From positions 1 through 7,231 of the forward strand of contig CAMBWJ010000085.1 of assembly GCA_945871545.1 (NCBI GenBank): 7,231 nt of DNA, in the 5' to 3' direction. The notes under the pieces are model-generated. The model saw nothing but the letters and a program-made list of their open reading frames with translations. It searched no databases and was not told the DNA's origin. The stretch comes from an uncultured Clostridia bacterium (lineage in GTDB: Bacteria > Bacillota_A > Clostridia > Christensenellales > Aristaeellaceae). This document shows positions 6,093 through 7,231 of the stretch, piece by piece. The position numbers and the translations under genes were made by a program. Position 1 is the first letter of the stretch; each line of letters begins with the position of its first letter.

Positions 6093-6703
6093 GCAAGGCA
6101 AGAATCGCAGTATTCGTCTCCGGCGGCGGCACGAACCTGCAGGCGCTGATCGACGCGCAGGCTACGGGCAGGCTGCCTTCCGGCGAGATCGCGCTGGTGG
6201 TCTCCGACCACGAGGGCGTCTACGCGCTGGAGCGCGCCGCAAAGGCCAACATCCCCTCCGCCGTGATCGGAAAGAAGAATTATCCCGACCTGCACGCGCG
6301 CACCGAAGCCCTGCACGCAGCGCTTCGTGCGCATCAGATCGACATGATCGTGCTGGCGGGCTACCTGGGCATCGTGCAGCGTGAGACCGTGGAGCTGTAC
6401 GAAAACCGCATCCTCAACATCCATCCCTCGCTGATCCCCTCCTTCTGCGGCAAGGGCTACTACGGCCTGCGCGTGCACGAGGCGGCGCTTGCGCGGGGCA
6501 TAAAGGTGACGGGTGCAACGGTGCACCTGGTGAACGCCGGCGTGGACGAGGGCCCGATCCTGCTTCAGAAGGCCGTGGAGGTGCTCCCGGGCGACACGCC
6601 GGAGGTACTCCAGAGGCGCGTGATGGAGCAGGCCGAGTGGGTGCTTCTCCCCCAGGCCGCAGAAATGATCGCAAAGCAGATTGCAGACACAAAGGAGTGT
6701 TAA
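6089..6703 (+). CDS. purN: Phosphoribosylglycinamide (GAR) formyltransferase
   Basis: A 204-residue PurN, which transfers a formyl group from 10-formyl-tetrahydrofolate to GAR. The N-terminal nucleotide loop is [13 protein letters not shown] (10-22). The catalytic triad can be assigned as N110 and H112 in NIHPSLIP and D153 in [11 protein letters not shown], corresponding to N106, H108 and D144 of E. coli. The loop after HPSLIP is [17 protein letters not shown], longer than the E. coli PGLHTHRQAL stretch, a variant I associate with clostridial enzymes. The start is GTG in a GTGA overlap with the purM stop, with AAGG (6078-6081) 7 bp upstream; no earlier or later ATG fits the family N-terminus. 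The 3' end contains the ribosome binding site of the next gene. Confidence 0.96.
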   Translation: MSKARIAVFVSGGGTNLQALIDAQATGRLPSGEIALVVSDHEGVYALERAAKANIPSAVIGKKNYPDLHARTEALHAALRAHQIDMIVLAGYLGIVQRETVELYENRILNIHPSLIPSFCGKGYYGLRVHEAALARGIKVTGATVHLVNAGVDEGPILLQKAVEVLPGDTPEVLQRRVMEQAEWVLLPQAAEMIAKQIADTKEC

Positions 6704-6704
6704 C

Positions 6705-7231
6705 ATGAAGAATCTCAGCAGCGCCGTGGGCGCGACCAACTATCCGGGACGCGGCATTCTGATCGGCAAGAGCGCCGACGCGACCCGCGCCTTCCTCGCC
6801 TACTTCATCATGGGGCGCAGCGTCAATTCCCGCAACCGCGTGTTCGTGGAGGAAAGCGATGGCATCCGCACCGAGGCCTTCGATCCCTCCAAGATGGAGG
6901 ATCCCAGCCTCATCATCTATCATCCCGTGCGCGTGATTGATGATAAGACCATCGTCACCAACGGCGACCAGACCGACACCATCCGCGACCACATCCGCGC
7001 CGGCGGCGACTTCCACCGCGCCTGCACCACCCGCACCTTCGAGCCCGACGCGCCCAACTTCACCCCCCGCATCAGCGCCATGGTGGAGCGCGTGGACGGC
7101 GACTTCCGCCTGGAGATGAGCGTGCTGCGCTGCTGCGACCCCGAGACCGGCGCCGCGCTGCGCTCCTTCTTCGAGTACGACCGCGTGAAGCCCGGCTGCG
7201 GATACTTCATCCACACCTATGCCCAGGATGG
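6705..7231 (+). CDS. purO: PurO-type IMP cyclohydrolase, partial at right edge
   Basis: An open frame from ATG 6705 runs through the window edge with 175 full codons and no stop. The protein resembles the IMP cyclohydrolase family first known from archaea (PurO). Matching motifs are TNYPGRGILIG (11-21), AYFIMGRSVNSRNRVF (32-47), IIYHPVRVI (70-78), VTNGDQTDTI (84-93), FEPDAPNFTPRISAMVE (112-128) and FFEYDRVKPGCGYFIHTYAQD near the edge. It would close FAICAR to IMP, the last step of the pathway, a job done in most bacteria by the C-terminal half-partner in bifunctional PurH. It starts 1 bp after the purN stop with AAAGGAG (6691-6697) 7 bp upstream, so it is part of the operon. Archaeal PurO is about 200 residues; the end here is cut off, so total length is unknown. 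The assignment rests on remembered family motifs. Confidence 0.85.
   Translation, partial: MKNLSSAVGATNYPGRGILIGKSADATRAFLAYFIMGRSVNSRNRVFVEESDGIRTEAFDPSKMEDPSLIIYHPVRVIDDKTIVTNGDQTDTIRDHIRAGGDFHRACTTRTFEPDAPNFTPRISAMVERVDGDFRLEMSVLRCCDPETGAALRSFFEYDRVKPGCGYFIHTYAQD

Noticed and set aside
4980..6101. Minus-strand open frame of 373 codons opposite purM
   Set aside because: Same GC-driven antisense artefact; purM is unambiguous on the other strand.

Overview
The window is a GC-rich chromosomal segment, most likely from a high-GC member of the Clostridia (Bacillota). Several features point that way: purine genes in the clostridial order purE-purC-purF-purM-purN, a Bacillus-type PurF with a short propeptide and iron-sulfur cysteines, strong AGGAGG-type ribosome binding sites, a DUF554 membrane protein, and an archaeal-type IMP cyclohydrolase where purH would be expected. 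I could run no database search, so the taxonomic placement is inference.

Left part (1-1997): a plus-strand M20-family amidohydrolase (98-1192) converges on a minus-strand DUF554 membrane protein (1230-1997). A perfect 12-bp hairpin with an A-tract on one side and a T-tract on the other (1192-1221) lies between them and can end transcription from both directions. The amidohydrolase keeps most of the M20 metal site but has replaced two normally conserved histidines.

Centre (1998-2277): a 280-bp divergent regulatory region between the DUF554 gene and purE. It holds a convincing sigma-A promoter for purE with an extended -10, a 13-bp element that fits the Bacillus PurR 'PurBox' consensus exactly as I recall it, weaker PurBox-like copies near the promoter, a probable extended -10 promoter for the DUF554 gene, and a pair of 13-bp direct repeats set exactly 30 bp apart. 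I see no purine riboswitch.

Right part (2278-7231): a plus-strand de novo purine operon, purE, purC, purF, purM, purN and a PurO-type IMP cyclohydrolase that runs off the right edge. PurF starts the pathway (PRPP to phosphoribosylamine), PurN formylates GAR, PurM closes the imidazole ring, PurE and PurC carboxylate and add aspartate, and the cyclohydrolase closes the last ring to IMP. purF/purM and purM/purN overlap by 4 bp and the cyclohydrolase starts 1 bp after purN, so the distal half looks translationally coupled. A hairpin with a tandemly duplicated T-rich tail separates purC from purF and may attenuate the operon. purD, purL/Q/S, purK, purB and the AICAR formyltransferase are not in view.

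This is mostly a housekeeping locus. The points most worth a second look are the PurO-type enzyme in a bacterial pur operon, the putative PurBox control region, the duplicated attenuator-like element and the histidine-depleted M20 enzyme.
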